Positions 17,213-26,095 of a DNA stretch of 64,000 nucleotides are shown piece after piece (within the stretch, counting starts at the first letter, position 1; each line of letters starts with the position of its first letter). The position numbers and the translations under genes were made by a program. The notes beneath the pieces were generated by a model that saw only the letters and a list, made by a program, of their open reading frames with translations, searched no databases and was not told the origin of the DNA. This stretch comes from Sulfurospirillum diekertiae (lineage in GTDB: Bacteria > Campylobacterota > Campylobacteria > Campylobacterales > Sulfurospirillaceae): the NCBI RefSeq assembly GCF_002309535.1, contig NZ_CP023275.1, positions 1,240,001 to 1,304,000 of the forward strand, read 5' to 3'.

Positions 17213-18850
17213 ATGACATATGATGTAGTCGTAATTGGCTCAGGGATCGCGGGTCTCATGGCGGCAATCGAAGCAAAAAGTGAAACGAACAGTGTCGCCA
17301 TCATTACCAAAAGCAATATTTTTAAATCTAACAGTGCCGTTGCCAGTGGTGGCATTAATGCTGTTTTAGATGAAAAAAATGAGGTAGAAATTCAAAAACA
17401 CATCGAAGATACGATGAAAAGCTCTAAAGAGCTGGGAGATAAAAAAGCAATTAGTTATCTTTGTCATCAAGCACCTTTGATTATCAAAAAATTAGAAGCA
17501 TATGGTGTCGCGTTTGATCGTGATGAAAAGGGAAAAATTTTACAACGCAGTTTTGGTGGCGGAAGTTCCAAACGCACCTGTTTTGTCGGTGATAGTACCG
17601 GTTCAGCCATTACTCAAGCACTCATTAAAAAAGCAAAACTAGTAGGCGTTGATTTTTTAGTCAATCATTTTGTGATGGATATTACGAAAATAGAAGAGTA
17701 TGTCAGTGGGGTGGTTGCGCTTAAAAAACTAGACTCTACCGTAACCGTTTATCCTGCCAAAGCGGTTGTCTTTGCAGGTGGTGGCTATGCTGGAATTTAC
17801 AGGGGGTTTAGTACCAATGCACAAGATTGTACGGGAGATCTTTTAAGTATAGCGCTTCGCGCTGGCATGAGTTTAAAAGATATGGAATTTGTGCAGTTTC
17901 ATCCAACGGGTTTTGCAAAGACCAGTTACCTAGTCTCTGAGGCAGCACGTGGCGAAGGTGGGTATTTGGTTAACAGCGAAGGTGAACGTTTCGTCAATGA
18001 ACTTGGCACTCGTGATGTACTTGCACGCGCCATTTTTGAGCAGATTAGATCAGGTCAAAAAGTTTATCTTGATATGCGTCATATCTCCAAAGATATTTTA
18101 GAAACACGTGTTCCGTCTTTATACAAAAGTGCTTATACCCAAGTTGGCGTTGACTTGTCCTGTGAGCTTTTAGAGATCAAACCCGTGGCGCATTACAGTA
18201 TGGGAGGGATTGCTTCTTCGTTGACTTCAAGTGAAGTCAAAGGGCTTTTCATTTGTGGTGAATGCGCTGCACTTGGTGTGCATGGTGCCAATCGTTTAGG
18301 TGGTAATTCACTCTTAGAAGGAGCCGTTTTTGGAGAACTCGCAGGAAAAAAGGCGAGAGAGTATGCGTTTAATAAAGAGTTCTTACCCATTGATTACAAT
18401 GTGGTGATTAAAAATATGGATTTGGTGCAACGTATTTTTGATGGAGATTGTTCAAAAAACTTCAATGCAATGCGTATTTCTGTAGGAAAAATTATGTTTG
18501 ATAAAGCAGGGATTTTTCGCAATGAAAACTCCTTGCAAGAGGCATTTGATTATATGAAATACTTACGTCTTGAGTCCAATACTCTGCATTGTATTGATAA
18601 AGGCAAACACAATAATGTAGAGCTTATCTCTATTTTAGAGCTTAGAAATGCACTTGAACTTTCTGAAGCGATTATTCTCTCCGCTATGCAACGACGTGAG
18701 AGCAGAGGGGCACATTTTAGAGAAGATTTTGCCTTTACATGTAAAGAGGGAAAAGATCATGTTTTGATTAAAGAGCTTCAAAAAGGGTTTTTTAAAGTAC
18801 ATTACGAAGAGAGTGGATTGACCAAGTGGTTGAAAAAAATCTTAACATAA
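17213..18850 (+). CDS. FAD-dependent fumarate-reductase/L-aspartate-oxidase-type flavoprotein
   Basis: The ATG at 17213 directly precedes the FAD motif VVVIGSGIAGLMAA. The 545-residue protein has SAVASGGINAVL, VFAGGGYAGIY, QFHPTGFA, the active-site RGEGGYLVN, and HYSMGGI and GANRLGGNSLLEG. All are typical of SdhA, FrdA and NadB. The family oxidises succinate or aspartate or reduces fumarate. No FrdB or cytochrome b gene adjoins it. Because nifT and a NifA-like gene follow, a function linked to nitrogen fixation (for example aspartate or redox metabolism) is possible but unproven. A palindrome copy at 18734 is read as FTCK. Confidence 0.8.
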   Translation: MTYDVVVIGSGIAGLMAAIEAKSETNSVAIITKSNIFKSNSAVASGGINAVLDEKNEVEIQKHIEDTMKSSKELGDKKAISYLCHQAPLIIKKLEAYGVAFDRDEKGKILQRSFGGGSSKRTCFVGDSTGSAITQALIKKAKLVGVDFLVNHFVMDITKIEEYVSGVVALKKLDSTVTVYPAKAVVFAGGGYAGIYRGFSTNAQDCTGDLLSIALRAGMSLKDMEFVQFHPTGFAKTSYLVSEAARGEGGYLVNSEGERFVNELGTRDVLARAIFEQIRSGQKVYLDMRHISKDILETRVPSLYKSAYTQVGVDLSCELLEIKPVAHYSMGGIASSLTSSEVKGLFICGECAALGVHGANRLGGNSLLEGAVFGELAGKKAREYAFNKEFLPIDYNVVIKNMDLVQRIFDGDCSKNFNAMRISVGKIMFDKAGIFRNENSLQEAFDYMKYLRLESNTLHCIDKGKHNNVELISILELRNALELSEAIILSAMQRRESRGAHFREDFAFTCKEGKDHVLIKELQKGFFKVHYEESGLTKWLKKILT

Positions 18851-18860
18851 GGAAAAATGA

Positions 18861-19070
18861 ATGGCAAAAGTAATGCTAAGAGAAGAAAATGGGGAAATCT
18901 GCTTTTATATCGCAAAGAAAGATATGGAAGAAACAATTACAAAAATTGAGTTTAGTTCAGAAGAAAATTGGGGTGGCGAAGTCGTGCTAAGCAATGGTGA
19001 AACGTGGTGGATTCAGCCAGGTCGTAAAAGTCTTCCGAAAGAGGAAGTTTGTAAGAAATTATCGGATTGA
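18861..19070 (+). CDS. nifT: NifT/FixU-family small protein
   Basis: This 69-residue protein matches NifT: KVMLREENGEICFYIAKKDMEE at the start, then EENWGGEVVLSNGETWWI, and LPKEEV...KKLSD at the end. NifT is encoded with nitrogenase genes and has no established essential role. It lies 10 bases after the flavoprotein gene and ahead of the NifA-like activator. This ties the neighbourhood to nitrogen fixation even though nifHDK is not in the window. Confidence 0.8.
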   Translation: MAKVMLREENGEICFYIAKKDMEETITKIEFSSEENWGGEVVLSNGETWWIQPGRKSLPKEEVCKKLSD

Positions 19071-19121
19071 TTTGATTAAAATATAAACATAAAAGGTGAG
19101 CATAAATGACTCATCTTTAAG

Positions 19122-19127
19122 TATAAT
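19122..19127 (+). promoter_or_regulatory. Predicted -10 box of the NifA-like gene
   Basis: A perfect TATAAT lies 26 bases before the chosen start at 19154. No clear -35 box is seen, which is common in this phylum. Confidence 0.45.
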
Positions 19128-19153
19128 ATTTTAAACAGATGAAGGAGTGCAAA

Positions 19154-20551
19154 ATGGTTCAATTTGATGCTAAGTGTGGAGATTGCCTCACTACCAGAGA
19201 ACTCATGACACTCTATGAGACAGCAACTGTCGTTTCAAACTCATTGGATTTAGTTGCTTCGCTCGAAAAAGCATTACTTATTTTAAAAAATAGATTACAT
19301 TTAGAAAAATGTGTGATTCATACGCTGGGTGAAGATAGTCTTTTAACGGTTTATGCTGGTATTGATTTTAGCAAACATCAAAAAGAGTTAGCCACCTATA
19401 AATTGGGTGAAGGTGCTACAGGATACGCTGCCGAGAGTAAAGAACCTGTCGTCATAGAAAATTTACATAACGATATGATGTTTCTGAATAAATCAGGAAA
19501 TCGTGATCAAAATGCCATTTCATATATTGCTGTTCCGATGTTGGTTGACCAAGAAGTGATTGGAGTATTGGGTGCTAATATTACCAAAACAACTGCCATT
19601 AATTTTGAAAGTACCATTCGTGTTTTAACGATTTTAAGTTCAATTTTTGCTCAATCTATTCGGTCACATGACATCAATCTTAAAGAAAAAGAGCGTTTAA
19701 AAGAGCTTAAACTTTACTATAAGATGGAGTGGGATTCTAAAGTACACAATTTTGGGGATATCATTGGTGAAAGTCCTAAAATGAAGATGGTGTATAACGT
19801 TGTTGAACGTATTGCTGAGAGCAATGTCACCGTTTTAGTGCGTGGTGAGACAGGAACAGGCAAAGAGCTTGTTGCTGCTGCTATTCACAAACGTTCTAAA
19901 CGTCGTGATGAGCCTTTTGTCAAACTTAATTGTGCCGCTATTACCGATACGCTCATTGAAAGTGAGCTTTTTGGGCATGAAAAAGGTGCTTTTACCGATG
20001 CAAAAGAAGCACGTAAAGGTCGTTTTGAATTGGCTGATGGAGGAACACTCTTTTTAGATGAAATTGGTGATATTTCTGCTTCTGCTCAAGTGAAACTCTT
20101 ACGTGTTTTACAAGAGCGTGAATTTGAACGTGTGGGTGGAAGTAAGACTGTTAAAGTGAATGTTAGGTTGGTCGCCGCAACCAATCGAAATCTTGAAGAA
20201 ATGGTTAAAAATGGTACGTTTAGAGAAGATTTATATTATCGTCTGAACGTCATTCCCATTGATTTACCTGCTCTTCGTGAGCGTGGCGATGATATTCCCC
20301 TTCTGGTCAATTTCTTTTTGCAAAAATCGATGAGTAACCACAAAAAACGTGTTGTTATTACCGATGAAGCGATGGACATACTCTGTCAATATACATGGCC
20401 TGGCAATGTGCGAGAACTTGAAAATACGGTTGAGCGTATCGTGCTTATGGGAAGTGAAGATGGCATAACTGCCGATGAGATGTTACTACTGCTTCCAGCC
20501 TTTAATCAAAAATTGATGTGTCAACGAAGGATCATGAGTGAAGAAGAGTGA
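19154..20551 (+). CDS. nifA: NifA-like sigma-54 activator (GAF + AAA+) lacking the C-terminal DNA-binding domain
   Basis: The ATG at 19154 has AAGGAG 7 bases upstream, giving 465 residues. A GAF sensor domain spans about residues 18-180. An AAA+ domain follows with Walker A GETGTGKE, the sigma-54 loop as GAFTDA (usual GAFTGA), Walker B GTLFLDEIG and WPGNVREL. Only about 35 residues remain after that, with no Fis-type helix-turn-helix. H. pylori FlgR also lacks its DNA-binding domain, so this form may activate from solution. NifA identity rests on the GAF-AAA+ layout and nifT beside it; another GAF-type activator is possible. Confidence 0.75.
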   Translation: MVQFDAKCGDCLTTRELMTLYETATVVSNSLDLVASLEKALLILKNRLHLEKCVIHTLGEDSLLTVYAGIDFSKHQKELATYKLGEGATGYAAESKEPVVIENLHNDMMFLNKSGNRDQNAISYIAVPMLVDQEVIGVLGANITKTTAINFESTIRVLTILSSIFAQSIRSHDINLKEKERLKELKLYYKMEWDSKVHNFGDIIGESPKMKMVYNVVERIAESNVTVLVRGETGTGKELVAAAIHKRSKRRDEPFVKLNCAAITDTLIESELFGHEKGAFTDAKEARKGRFELADGGTLFLDEIGDISASAQVKLLRVLQEREFERVGGSKTVKVNVRLVAATNRNLEEMVKNGTFREDLYYRLNVIPIDLPALRERGDDIPLLVNFFLQKSMSNHKKRVVITDEAMDILCQYTWPGNVRELENTVERIVLMGSEDGITADEMLLLLPAFNQKLMCQRRIMSEEE

Positions 20552-21368
20552 ATTAGAAGCACAAATCAAAGAGGGTCGTTTGATTCCATTTATTGGGATG
20601 GGTGTCTTTAAAGAGACTAAAACAGAAGATGGTGAGCAAATACCATTTGATAGTGATTCAATGATTTTACGTCTGAATGGTGGTCGTGCTATGTCTCAGC
20701 GCTTGATGTATGAGTATTCTCGTGCTGCGATGAGTTTGGAACAACGTAAAGGACGACCTTATATTGAGCAGATGACCAATCATATTTTTACGTTTAAACC
20801 TTATCCTATGCCCTTAGTCTATACGTGGCTTAAAACATTAATGCCTCGTTATGTCATCGATCTTAATTTAGATGATTCGCTTTTGAAGCTTTATGCGGAT
20901 AGAGACCATTTTTTAGTGACAGGTGTGAGCCGCGTTATGGCAGGGTATGATCGCTTTTTGGTGTACATGTATACGGCTTCCAGTCAAGAGTATAAACGTG
21001 TGGATAAAGAGTTGCTCAGCCAAATGTTACCCATTCTCTTTAAGCCTTTGGGATGTACCGTTCCTGAAAAAAGCTTTATTATCAGTGATGCAGACTTTGT
21101 GGATTGGCTTACCGAGGCCATGGGTGGTTATGCCCTTCCTCCTTTTTTAAAAACCTTCAAAAATGACAAAAGTTATCTTTTTTTAGGGATTGATTTTGAT
21201 CGTGATACCTATAGAATGGTGGCGAATGAAGTCACATTAGGATTGAGTGGTGGCTATTTGGTGAATGATAAAGAAGAGATGAGTAAAAAAGAAGAGAAGT
21301 TTTTAACATCTCATAAAATTGAAAAATTTAGCACTTCGTTAGAAGCTTTTCTAAAGAGTGCAGAGTAG
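20538..21368 (+). CDS. SIR2-like domain protein overlapping the NifA-like gene
   Basis: A GTG start at 20538, with GAAGGA upstream, overlaps the nifA-like stop by 14 bases, so translation is probably coupled. The 276-residue protein has GRLIPFIGMGVF near residue 13, which resembles the NAD-binding start of SIR2-like domains, then an acidic, charged body without membrane segments. SIR2-like proteins bind or cleave NAD. I infer a regulatory or protein-modifying role with the activator. The similarity is visible mainly at the N-terminus, so the family call is moderate. Confidence 0.55.
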   Translation: MKKSELEAQIKEGRLIPFIGMGVFKETKTEDGEQIPFDSDSMILRLNGGRAMSQRLMYEYSRAAMSLEQRKGRPYIEQMTNHIFTFKPYPMPLVYTWLKTLMPRYVIDLNLDDSLLKLYADRDHFLVTGVSRVMAGYDRFLVYMYTASSQEYKRVDKELLSQMLPILFKPLGCTVPEKSFIISDADFVDWLTEAMGGYALPPFLKTFKNDKSYLFLGIDFDRDTYRMVANEVTLGLSGGYLVNDKEEMSKKEEKFLTSHKIEKFSTSLEAFLKSAE

Positions 21369-21393
21369 GTTTTGAGGGTTTTGCAAACTCTCT

Positions 21394-21424
21394 GTAGTTT
21401 TCCAAGTAAAACTTGGAAAACTAC
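21394..21424. terminator. Bidirectional intrinsic terminator
   Basis: GTAGTTTTCCAAG (21394-21406) and CTTGGAAAACTAC (21412-21424) form a perfect 13-bp stem with a 5-base loop between convergent genes. Confidence 0.75.
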
Positions 21425-21442
21425 ACGGATGTTCTAAAGAGA

Positions 21443-21835
21443 TTATTCTTCGACAGTTACTTCGACAGGATCACTTTCCCAAACACCATGTTTTGTACAG
21501 TAGCTTTGTGCAACAAGGTTCAGTTTTTTACCTGTTGGAACGATGGTAAAGGTCACTTCAGCTTGTCCTTTTTTATCTTGTCCACCAAGGGTTCCGGCAA
21601 TAAAATCAGCACGTGCTAACAGTACATCTCCATTGAAAAGTTGTATATTGGCAATGTAATGATCAAAATCATCGGGATGAGTATACGCATTTCCAACTTT
21701 TACAGTCACTTTAAGCGGCGCATTTTGTTTTGCCGTAGCATTACAGGTAATAAATGGAGAGTGTCTATCGATGTAATCTTTACGTGCTTCTCTCTCAACA
21801 GTGTCAATATCAACATAACGATTGATTTTTGGCAT
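21443..21835 (-). CDS. Superoxide reductase, neelaredoxin-like (class II)
   Basis: This 130-residue protein has the iron ligands of superoxide reductase: H25 in DRHSPFI, H53 and H59 in HPDDFDHYI, and C113 and H116 in CTKHGVW. It lacks the N-terminal desulforedoxin domain of class I. The enzyme reduces superoxide to hydrogen peroxide in the cytoplasm without making oxygen. It is a single gene facing the nif-type cluster, and protection of oxygen-sensitive enzymes is plausible. Confidence 0.9.
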   Translation of the reverse strand: MPKINRYVDIDTVEREARKDYIDRHSPFITCNATAKQNAPLKVTVKVGNAYTHPDDFDHYIANIQLFNGDVLLARADFIAGTLGGQDKKGQAEVTFTIVPTGKKLNLVAQSYCTKHGVWESDPVEVTVEE

Positions 21836-21971
21836 TTATAACTCCTTTTTAATATTTAGTGATGAAATGATATTACATTTTCATGCAAATGTCTCTTAAG
21901 AAAGGGATAAAATAAGTCTGATTTATATTTGTTTAAGGAGCAGAAAGTTTCTGCCCCCTCATAAGAAAGTT

Positions 21972-22817
21972 TTAGATAAGTGTAATGGCAACTTTGTGCT
22001 GGTCGAGTCCAATGCTCTTTTTATGCGTTTCGCCCAAAGCAAGGAGTAGTAGTTCCGCAAGGCTTAAAACACTTAAGCCGATCTCTCGACCTACAATTTT
22101 TTCAAGCTCTTTTTGGTAAAAATCAAACATGATAAAGCTACGGGCATCACTCACTAGTACAAAATCAGCAGCATTGTCAAACATATCGAGCATGACTTTT
22201 GAAGCAAGTTTTTTAGCCAAAAGAGGCGACGCATCATAGACTTCAAAACCATCACTTTCAAACGTACTCGCATGTTTAATTTGCTTGAGTTTGATAAGAT
22301 CAAGGAGTTGTGTGAATAGCTCTTCTTTGCGGTATTTTTTAGCACGGCAAGAATTTGAGCCTAAGAAAAGAGCTGTTTGAAAGTTTTCAAATGGTTTTTT
22401 GAGTAAACTAGCTAGTTTTTCAGTGCCTATCTCTTCGATAAGAAGTTCTTCCAGTGAAATGACATTCGCATTGAGATTAAGAGAAAGATTGTGCTTTTCC
22501 AACCGCAATGCAATTTCAAATTTGAGATTAGAATCATTGAGTAAAATCTCTTTGGCATGGGCATGGCAGACAAGAGAACTTTGTTCAAAACAGAGAATAT
22601 CACGTTTTTGCTCAGCAGCCAATGTAAGATTGTACGCATAATGCTCTAAAAACTTGAGACGATCAAGTCCCATGTATTCGCTTCCAAGATCATTTTTTGC
22701 CCCTTTGAAGGAGATGGCATCTATCTGTAAAAATTCGATGAGTTTTTTTGCGGATGTAATTAAGGGTGCAGTTTTTTCACGGTGAATAATAGCATCAAAA
22801 AGAAGATAACTTTTCAT
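21972..22817 (-). CDS. Degenerate HdrB/MfrE-like protein
   Basis: I choose the ATG at 22817 (AAGGAAACC upstream), 10 bases after the partner gene, giving 281 residues. The fold matches HdrB/MfrE (CCG-domain) proteins: LEHYAYNLTLAAEQKRDILC aligns with the helix before the second CCG loop, and VISLEELLIEEIGTEKLASLLKKP with the following segment. The cysteine-rich CCG loops are gone: GSNSCRAKKY stands where YGC..LRP is expected, and only a few Cys remain. It probably cannot hold the non-cubane cluster. It may have become a structural or regulatory subunit. Confidence 0.65.
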   Translation of the reverse strand: MKSYLLFDAIIHREKTAPLITSAKKLIEFLQIDAISFKGAKNDLGSEYMGLDRLKFLEHYAYNLTLAAEQKRDILCFEQSSLVCHAHAKEILLNDSNLKFEIALRLEKHNLSLNLNANVISLEELLIEEIGTEKLASLLKKPFENFQTALFLGSNSCRAKKYRKEELFTQLLDLIKLKQIKHASTFESDGFEVYDASPLLAKKLASKVMLDMFDNAADFVLVSDARSFIMFDFYQKELEKIVGREIGLSVLSLAELLLLALGETHKKSIGLDQHKVAITLI

Positions 22818-22827
22818 AATGGTTTCC

Positions 22828-23505
22828 TTACATAAGATCGATGTGATGAGAAAATTTTTCAACGAGCGTGTTTGCAAATGGTCGGTGTTTCATCACCTCA
22901 TTTTTCAGCTCTGTAATTTTTTTCTCAACATCTGCACCACAAGGATAAATTTTCTTGCACAATCTTACATGTAAAAAGAGACCTGTATGTTCATTGGCAA
23001 CAATTTCTAGGATTTCACGTTTTCGATCAGGATGTTTTTGGATCATATCGTAGGCAAACGCAAAAAGGGCGTCACCTTGAAAGTCTTCTACAAATTCAAG
23101 GACACTGGAAGCATAGTAATAGATGATATACTGATCGTACAGTGCTTTGTCTTTTGTCTCAACAAAAGCTTCAAGCAATTTAAATTTTTTGTCAAAATTG
23201 CCGGTATTGATGATCATATCTTTGGTAACATGTTTGGTATTGAGAGGCTCTAACGTCAGTGATTTTCCAAAAGAGTTGATAATGCCATCAATGGAGACAT
23301 GACTAAAAAGGGCTTTTCCATTGATTTTAAGGGCCGCAAGATCACCTTTTGGATAGTCAAAACTACCATCTTCTATTTGAATAAGTGCTAGAAGGTCATT
23401 CACATTTTTACTTCTATCTATGGTGATAAAATGCTTTTTATAATAAGGTAAAAAATCCGTTGTAGCGTCAAAGCGAAAGACGCTCAGCTCGAGTTTACAC
23501 TCCAT
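22828..23505 (-). CDS. Degenerate FrdB/MfrB-like protein
   Basis: This 225-residue protein begins like the [2Fe-2S] domain of succinate dehydrogenase/fumarate reductase B subunits: LSVFRFDATTDFLPYYKKH, then a loop ending LKINGKALFS. The cluster-binding Cys run that should precede LKING is replaced by YPKGDLAA. The C-terminal half keeps the helical shape (MIQKHPDRKREILE) but only two Cys. It is the first gene of a two-gene operon with the MfrE-like protein. Both have lost cofactors in parallel, so they have probably co-evolved. Function unknown. Confidence 0.65.
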   Translation of the reverse strand: MECKLELSVFRFDATTDFLPYYKKHFITIDRSKNVNDLLALIQIEDGSFDYPKGDLAALKINGKALFSHVSIDGIINSFGKSLTLEPLNTKHVTKDMIINTGNFDKKFKLLEAFVETKDKALYDQYIIYYYASSVLEFVEDFQGDALFAFAYDMIQKHPDRKREILEIVANEHTGLFLHVRLCKKIYPCGADVEKKITELKNEVMKHRPFANTLVEKFSHHIDLM

Positions 23506-23660
23506 AATTGAGGACTCCTTTTAGGTATATGATCTATTTTAGCGCAAGATTACTTAAGTGTAACTCTAATATTTTAAGTGATTTTCGTGTGACGAAGGGG
23601 ACTAATGGCTTCTTAATGCACAACATCTTACAATAGGAGAGTTTAATCAAAGAGGCTCTT

Positions 23661-24485
23661 ATGTCAAAAGAGGCGTTTTTTATCTCAGAATTTTCCAGTC
23701 AACACATTGGCGATGATGGTGCCGTTGTTGGGGATTTTGTCTATTCAAAAGATCTGTTTTGCGAAGATATTCACTTTAAGCGTTCATGGATGAGTTTAAC
23801 ACAGATCGCGCAAAAAAGTATGCTTGTCAATCTTTCCGATGCGATTGCGATGAATGCGAAACCTAAGTGGGTGCTTATTGGCATAGTGATGCCAAAGCAT
23901 TTTACGTACGAACAATTGCGCGAATTAAGTACAGGGTTTCAAAATGTAGCACGTGCGTATGGGGTTGAGATTATTGGTGGAGATACTACTGCTGGGAATA
24001 AATTGATGATTTCCATCACCATCATTGCCAAACGTCCTTCCAAGGTGCTTTACCGCAGTGGCGCAAAGCTTGGAGACTTGGTTGCCTTTACGGGAACACT
24101 AGGGCGTTCTTATCAAGAACTTACACGGCTGTTGCGCGGAGGTCATGTAGGGAAAGACTCACGGTTTAAGAAGCCTGTGTTAAAAGCAACTTTTGTCGCT
24201 AAAGCTTCTAAGCATCTTAATGCAGGCATGGACATCTCTGATGGTCTTTCCAAAGACCTCTCCAGATTGCTTAAAGCTAGCGGAAATTTAGGTTTACATG
24301 TAAAGCATAAATTGGCCAAGCGAACGCTGTGCAGTGGGGAAGAGTATGAGATGCTTTTTAGTTTTGATGCACGTAAAAAAAAGATTGTAGAACGTATTGC
24401 CAAACAGACACGCACACCGATTACGATTGTAGGAAAAACAGTGCGCAAGCGTTATGTGTGCCGTTGTAAAGAACACCACTTTTGA
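23661..24485 (+). CDS. thiL: Thiamine-monophosphate kinase ThiL
   Basis: This 274-residue protein has the ThiL blocks IGDDGAVV near residue 16, LVNLSDAIAMNAKPKW, EIIGGDTTAG and MDISDGLSKDLSRL. ThiL phosphorylates thiamine monophosphate to the active diphosphate. It is shorter than many ThiL proteins (about 320) but keeps the catalytic segments. It is followed by truD and is separate from the thiD-cytX-thiM operon 7 kb away. A palindrome copy at 24293 is read as LHVK. Confidence 0.9.
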   Translation: MSKEAFFISEFSSQHIGDDGAVVGDFVYSKDLFCEDIHFKRSWMSLTQIAQKSMLVNLSDAIAMNAKPKWVLIGIVMPKHFTYEQLRELSTGFQNVARAYGVEIIGGDTTAGNKLMISITIIAKRPSKVLYRSGAKLGDLVAFTGTLGRSYQELTRLLRGGHVGKDSRFKKPVLKATFVAKASKHLNAGMDISDGLSKDLSRLLKASGNLGLHVKHKLAKRTLCSGEEYEMLFSFDARKKKIVERIAKQTRTPITIVGKTVRKRYVCRCKEHHF

Positions 24486-24564
24486 TTTTTATACGCTAAA
24501 GTTACATTGACCACTAGGGAACTAAAGCTAGCCTCTTTGAGGCAGAAACATTTTAAGGACAGTT

Positions 24565-25650
24565 ATGAACAGACAATTTTTTCTCACCCATTCGCCGATT
24601 AATGCAATGTTTACTAAAAACAGCAGTGACTTCGTCGTCAGTGAAATTCCACTTTACCCTTTCAGCGGCGAGGGCGAGCATCTGGTTTTACATGTAAGGA
24701 AAAAAGATATGACAACATGGGATATGCTTCAGTATCTCAGTGAAGTGACAGGATGCAAAGTGCGTGATTTTGGCTATGCGGGGCTTAAAGATAAAGACGG
24801 CATGACGACACAGTACATCTCACTGCATAAAAACTTTGAGCCAAAGCTTACTAACTTTACCCATGAAAAGATCAAAATACTGGACACAACGTACCATAAC
24901 AACAAGATTCGTACAGGACATCTCAAAGGCAACCGCTTTTTTATACGTCTGAAAAAAGTCAATCCGATTGACGCCAAAAAACTACAAGATGGACTTAAAA
25001 AAATCAGCAAAGAGGGCTTTCCAAACTTCTTTGGGTATCAACGCTTTGGTATCGATGGCGATAATTATATTAAAGGAAAAGCCATCTTAGAGGGAAAACG
25101 TAAAGAGCGCAATCCTAAAATGAAAGAGTTTTTTATCAATGCGTATCAGAGTTATCTTTTCAATACATGGCTTTCTAAGCGCATTGAGATCAGCCGTTTG
25201 ATCGAAGAGTTTAATGTCGCAGATGCAACAAGAGCGACGAATTTGCCCAAAGAGATGGTCGAAAGTCTTAAAAAACAGCCACAATTTTTTAAACTGCTTC
25301 ATGGCGATGTATTGCATCATTATCCTGCAGGAAAAGCATTTGTGTGTGAAAATGTAGAAGAAGAACTTCCTCGCTTTTTGGAACACGGCATTACGATTGC
25401 AGGCTGGTTACTCGGTGGTAAAAATATCCGAGCAGAGTATGAAGCAGGTGTCATTGAAAAGCAAATCTTTGAAGAGTGTGAACCTTTTTTGGACAAACTC
25501 AATGGAAGCCGACGTTTTGCATGGAGCTTTGCGGAAGAGGTTGAGGGCGTTTATAAAGAGGAAGAGGCATGGTTCGAAATGCACTTTTCTTTGCCTAAAG
25601 GCTCGTATGCAACGGTAATTATAGAAGAGCTAATAAAAGTTTCGCTATAA
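24565..25650 (+). CDS. truD: tRNA pseudouridine-13 synthase TruD
   Basis: This 361-residue TruD-family protein has the catalytic Asp D76 in GYAGLKDKDGMTTQ. The family blocks SDFVVSEIPLYPFSGEGEHL, GNRFFIRLKKV and PNFFGYQRFG are also clear. TruD makes pseudouridine 13 in tRNA-Glu. It sits 15 bases before the RNase P RNA, so tRNA processing and modification functions adjoin. One palindrome copy at 24687 is read as LHVR. Confidence 0.95.
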   Translation: MNRQFFLTHSPINAMFTKNSSDFVVSEIPLYPFSGEGEHLVLHVRKKDMTTWDMLQYLSEVTGCKVRDFGYAGLKDKDGMTTQYISLHKNFEPKLTNFTHEKIKILDTTYHNNKIRTGHLKGNRFFIRLKKVNPIDAKKLQDGLKKISKEGFPNFFGYQRFGIDGDNYIKGKAILEGKRKERNPKMKEFFINAYQSYLFNTWLSKRIEISRLIEEFNVADATRATNLPKEMVESLKKQPQFFKLLHGDVLHHYPAGKAFVCENVEEELPRFLEHGITIAGWLLGGKNIRAEYEAGVIEKQIFEECEPFLDKLNGSRRFAWSFAEEVEGVYKEEEAWFEMHFSLPKGSYATVIIEELIKVSL

Positions 25651-25659
25651 TCTGATCTT

Positions 25660-26067
25660 CAAAAGGTACAGTAGGTGATTGCTTGAGAGTTTCTCTTAAG
25701 AGGAAAGTCCGGGCTGCATATGAGACATGGTTCCGTCTAACGGACGGCTAGGGTAACCTAAGGGATTAGTGCAACAGAAAGTAAACTACCATCAAGCCCC
25801 TCTTGCGAAAGCATAGCTTTAGTGAGAGGAATTGGAGACGAGCTTTGCTTGTCTCCAAGAAGACGGTTTAATGGAAAAGGTGAAACGGTGGGGCAAGAGC
25901 CCACCAGTGCTTTAAGTAATTAAAGCAGCTATGTAAACCCAACCTGCAGCAAGAAGGGATGGTTTTGGTCTCATACACGATAAACCCTTCGCTAGAGGTC
26001 TACCGCAAGATAGATCGTAGATAAATAATCACCCACGACAGAACCCGGCTTATCGCTGTACCTTTTG
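25660..26067 (+). ncRNA. rnpB: RNase P RNA
   Basis: The universal 5' signature GAGGAAAGTCCGGGC is at about 25707, the central ACAGAAA-type segment at about 25774, and the 3' ACCCGGCTTAT near 26042. The ends pair as P1: CAAAAGGTACAG (25660-25671) with CTGTACCTTTTG (26056-26067). The length of about 408 bases fits bacterial type A RNA. It cuts the 5' leader from tRNA precursors. Confidence 0.95.
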
Positions 26068-26095
26068 TCAACAAAGCCTAAAAAAAGGATGTTTT

